A stretch of DNA of 64,000 bases. It comes from Mycolicibacter terrae. Lineage in GTDB: Bacteria > Actinomycetota > Actinomycetes > Mycobacteriales > Mycobacteriaceae. The translations under genes were made by a program, and so were the position numbers. The notes beneath the pieces were generated by a model, which saw only the letters and a program-made list of their open reading frames with translations, was not told the origin of the DNA and searched no databases. The stretch is from contig NZ_AP022564.1 in assembly GCF_010727125.1 (NCBI RefSeq), forward strand, positions 2,604,001-2,668,000, in the 5' to 3' direction. The stretch's first letter is position 1; every line of letters begins with the position of its first letter. This document shows positions 62,214 to 64,000 of the stretch, piece after piece.

Positions 62214-64000
62214 TCAGCCGGGCGAGCCGTTGCTGGCACCGCTGCCGCCGGCACCACCTTCACCGCCTCGGCCGAGGTTGCCGCCGTTTCCGCCGTTACC
62301 GCCGTTGCCGCCGGAGGCGCCGCTGTTGGTCCCCGACGGGTCGTAGCCGTCGCCGCCGTCGCCACCGTTGCCGGCCGGCAGCGGCGCCGGGTTACTACCG
62401 ACCGTGCCGGCACCGCCTGCCGTCCCCCCGCCGCCGGCGCCACCGGTACCGGCTGCGCCGCCGGAACCACCGGCGCCCCGCAAACTGGTGGTACCGCCGT
62501 TGCCGCCGTTGCCGCCGGCACCTTCGTTGTCGCCGGTGGCGGCACCGACGCCGCCGCCGGCCACTCCGGCGACGCCCTGCGCCCCGTCACCGCCGTCGCC
62601 GGCGAGGGCTCCGTTGCCGCCGGCACCGCCGACGCCGCCGCTGCCGTTGGTGCCTCCGGCACCGGCGGTGGTGCCGCCACCGCCGCCGGCGCCACCGGTA
62701 CCGCCCACACCGGCGGTGCCGGCATTGCCGCCGGTACCGCCCCCGCCCCTGGCGGAGCCGGTGTCGGTCCCGCCGGCGATGCCCGATTGGCCGTTACCGC
62801 CGTCGCCGCCGGCCCCGGCGTTGCCGCCGGTACCGCCCTGGCCGCCTTGGCCGCCGTTTCCGTTGGCGCCGACGGTGCTGCCGGTCCCGCCGTTGCCGCC
62901 GGTGCCGCCCCGGCCGCCGATCCCGCCGGTGCCGCCGGCACTTCCGGATTCGCCGTTGGCGGTGGTGGCGCCGGTGTTGACGCCGTCGTTGCCGGCGTAG
63001 CCGGCGCCGCCGGTGCCGCCCTGGCCCCCGGTCCCGCCGAGGCCGGCGTCGCCGCCGGAGCCGGTGGCCGCCTGGGCGCCGGTGCCGCCCAATGTTTTTC
63101 CGCCGGCGCCGCCATTGCCACCGTGGCCGCCGTCGCCGCCGTCGCCACCGCCGCCGCCCTGGGTGCCCGCGACAACGCTCGAGGTGCCTACCGAGCCGGC
63201 GGTGCCGGTTCCGCCGCCGCCGCCGGCCGCACCGGTACCGCCGTTGCCGCCGATCCCGGCAGCGCCGGAGATCGAGCCGCCGTTGCCGCCTTGACCGCCA
63301 TCACCGCCGGAGCCGCCCTCGCCGCCGGCCAACCCGGTGGTGTTCGCGGAGTTGTCGGTGCCCGCGGTTCCGGAGCCGCCCTCGCCGCCGTTGCCGCCCT
63401 TACCGATGTTGCCGCCGTCGCCGCCGGCACCGCCGTTACCGCCGGAAGTTCCCGCCGGCGCACCGCCCGCTGACGGGTCATACCCGGCGCCGCCGTCACC
63501 ACCGTTGCCGGCCGGCCCGGCCACGCCGGTGCCGGCGGAAGCCGTGTCGCCGGCGCTGCCGGTGCCTGCCGCCCCGCCGGCGCCGGCCGCGCCCGCGGTG
63601 CCGGCGGCGCCGCCCTGGGTGGAATCGCCGCCGGCACCGCCGTTGCCGCCGCCGCCGGCGCTGCCGTGGATGGTCTGGCCGGCTACCCCGGCTTTACCGG
63701 CTCCACCGTCACCACCGGTAGCACCGTTGCCACCGGCTCCGGCGTTGCCACCATCACCGTTCGCCCCGAGAGCGCCGCTCCCGCCCGCGGTGCCGCCGCC
63801 GTTACCGCCCTGGCCGCCGTTGCCACCGTTCCCGACGCCGCCGGCGTCGCCGCCGGCCTGGCCGTCCATGTCATTGACGCCGGTCCCGCCGGTGGTACCG
63901 GCGAAGCTGTAGCCGGCGCCGGCATTACCGCCGACCGCCCCGTTACCGCCGGCGCCGCCGATACCGCCGTCGCCGGAGATCGAACCGCCGAGTCCGCCGT
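62214..64000 (-). CDS. PGRS-repeat protein, N-terminus outside the window
   Basis: The frame runs from 64000 to the stop at 62214 without interruption, about 595 codons, and the start is beyond the window. All visible sequence is Gly-Gly-X repeat (GGNGGAGG, GGTGGTGG, with YDPSAGG and YDPSGTNSG inserts), ending GASNGSPG. It is the second PGRS gene in 6 kb. Whether the N-terminus has a PE domain or a signal peptide cannot be seen. The ATG at 63869 is internal, not the start. Confidence 0.85.
   Translation of the reverse strand, partial: GGLGGSISGDGGIGGAGGNGAVGGNAGAGYSFAGTTGGTGVNDMDGQAGGDAGGVGNGGNGGQGGNGGGTAGGSGALGANGDGGNAGAGGNGATGGDGGAGKAGVAGQTIHGSAGGGGNGGAGGDSTQGGAAGTAGAAGAGGAAGTGSAGDTASAGTGVAGPAGNGGDGGAGYDPSAGGAPAGTSGGNGGAGGDGGNIGKGGNGGEGGSGTAGTDNSANTTGLAGGEGGSGGDGGQGGNGGSISGAAGIGGNGGTGAAGGGGGTGTAGSVGTSSVVAGTQGGGGGDGGDGGHGGNGGAGGKTLGGTGAQAATGSGGDAGLGGTGGQGGTGGAGYAGNDGVNTGATTANGESGSAGGTGGIGGRGGTGGNGGTGSTVGANGNGGQGGQGGTGGNAGAGGDGGNGQSGIAGGTDTGSARGGGGTGGNAGTAGVGGTGGAGGGGGTTAGAGGTNGSGGVGGAGGNGALAGDGGDGAQGVAGVAGGGVGAATGDNEGAGGNGGNGGTTSLRGAGGSGGAAGTGGAGGGGTAGGAGTVGSNPAPLPAGNGGDGGDGYDPSGTNSGASGGNGGNGGNGGNLGRGGEGGAGGSGASNGSPG

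Noticed and set aside
62145..63473. A 442-codon forward open frame and other long frames antisense to the PGRS genes
   Set aside because: They are artefacts of GC-rich repeats with few stop codons; composition is Ala/Thr/Val-only or Pro-only and no start context exists.
57992..63900. CRISPR-like periodicity in the PGRS regions
   Set aside because: The short repeats are in-frame Gly-Gly-X codons of variable length without conserved repeats or unique spacers.

Overview
The window is high-GC actinobacterial DNA from a mycobacterium. The clearest signs are two MPT63-type secreted proteins, a cutinase, an LpqH-type lipoprotein, a DUF732 protein, a PE-PPE-domain protein, PGRS glycine-rich proteins and an smtB-zur operon. 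Several blocks follow gene orders I recall from Mycobacterium tuberculosis: tldE-tldD-uspA (Rv2314c-Rv2316), the Rv2325c-Rv2327 ECF transporter block, Rv2342-dnaG-dgt-Rv2345, and glyS-smtB-zur (Rv2357c-Rv2359). The PGRS proteins have a signal peptide instead of a PE domain, which points away from M. tuberculosis itself; the species cannot be fixed from this window.

Layout, left half. 1-3.3 kb: the 3' part of a membrane Ser/Thr kinase, then two tandem MPT63-like genes. 3.4-7.4 kb: a translationally coupled Rieske oxygenase / NAD(P)-dependent reductase / flavin-dependent oxidoreductase operon, read divergently from a TetR gene across a perfect palindrome. 7.4-11.5 kb: a Na+/H+ antiporter, a cutinase and a coupled three-gene operon (two AhpD-like proteins and a cyclase-fold protein). 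11.8-12.6 kb: a stand-alone PE-PPE-domain protein. 12.6-19.9 kb: an accessory zone with two IS3-family copies, one IS481-family copy, a HEPN-motif protein, a phage-capsid-like fragment and a DUF732 protein. Most of it (13884-19904) is bracketed by a 44-bp direct repeat of the 3' half of an intact CAT-anticodon tRNA, so it is the remnant of an element integrated at a tRNA gene.

Middle. 20-27.4 kb: an ECF sigma factor and a DoxX-like gene sharing a symmetric promoter region, then an NnrU/MddA-like methyltransferase, an alpha/beta hydrolase, an AhpD-like protein, a quinone oxidoreductase, htpG and a limonene-epoxide-hydrolase-like gene. 27.4-38.3 kb: tldE-tldD and the sugar ABC transporter uspA-uspB-uspC. 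About 4.9 kb carrying an amino-acid permease, an LpqH-like lipoprotein and a large LuxR regulator separates uspA from uspB. 38.3-43.2 kb: a DivIVA-motif protein, a DUF559-like protein bracketed by 58-bp palindromic direct repeats, an EcfT plus fused EcfA transporter and a divergent MarR regulator.

Right part. 43.3-51.1 kb: a GGDEF-EAL c-di-GMP protein, a PAS protein, two tandem TetR regulators, a phytase-like lipoprotein, an acyl-CoA oxidase-like gene and a small unknown. 51.1-58 kb: tRNA-Asn, an Rv2342-like gene, three tandem 56-bp hairpins, dnaG, a PknH-sensor-like protein, dgt and a TPM-domain protein. 58-64 kb: a PGRS gene, glyS, smtB-zur and the 3' part of a second PGRS gene that runs off the window.
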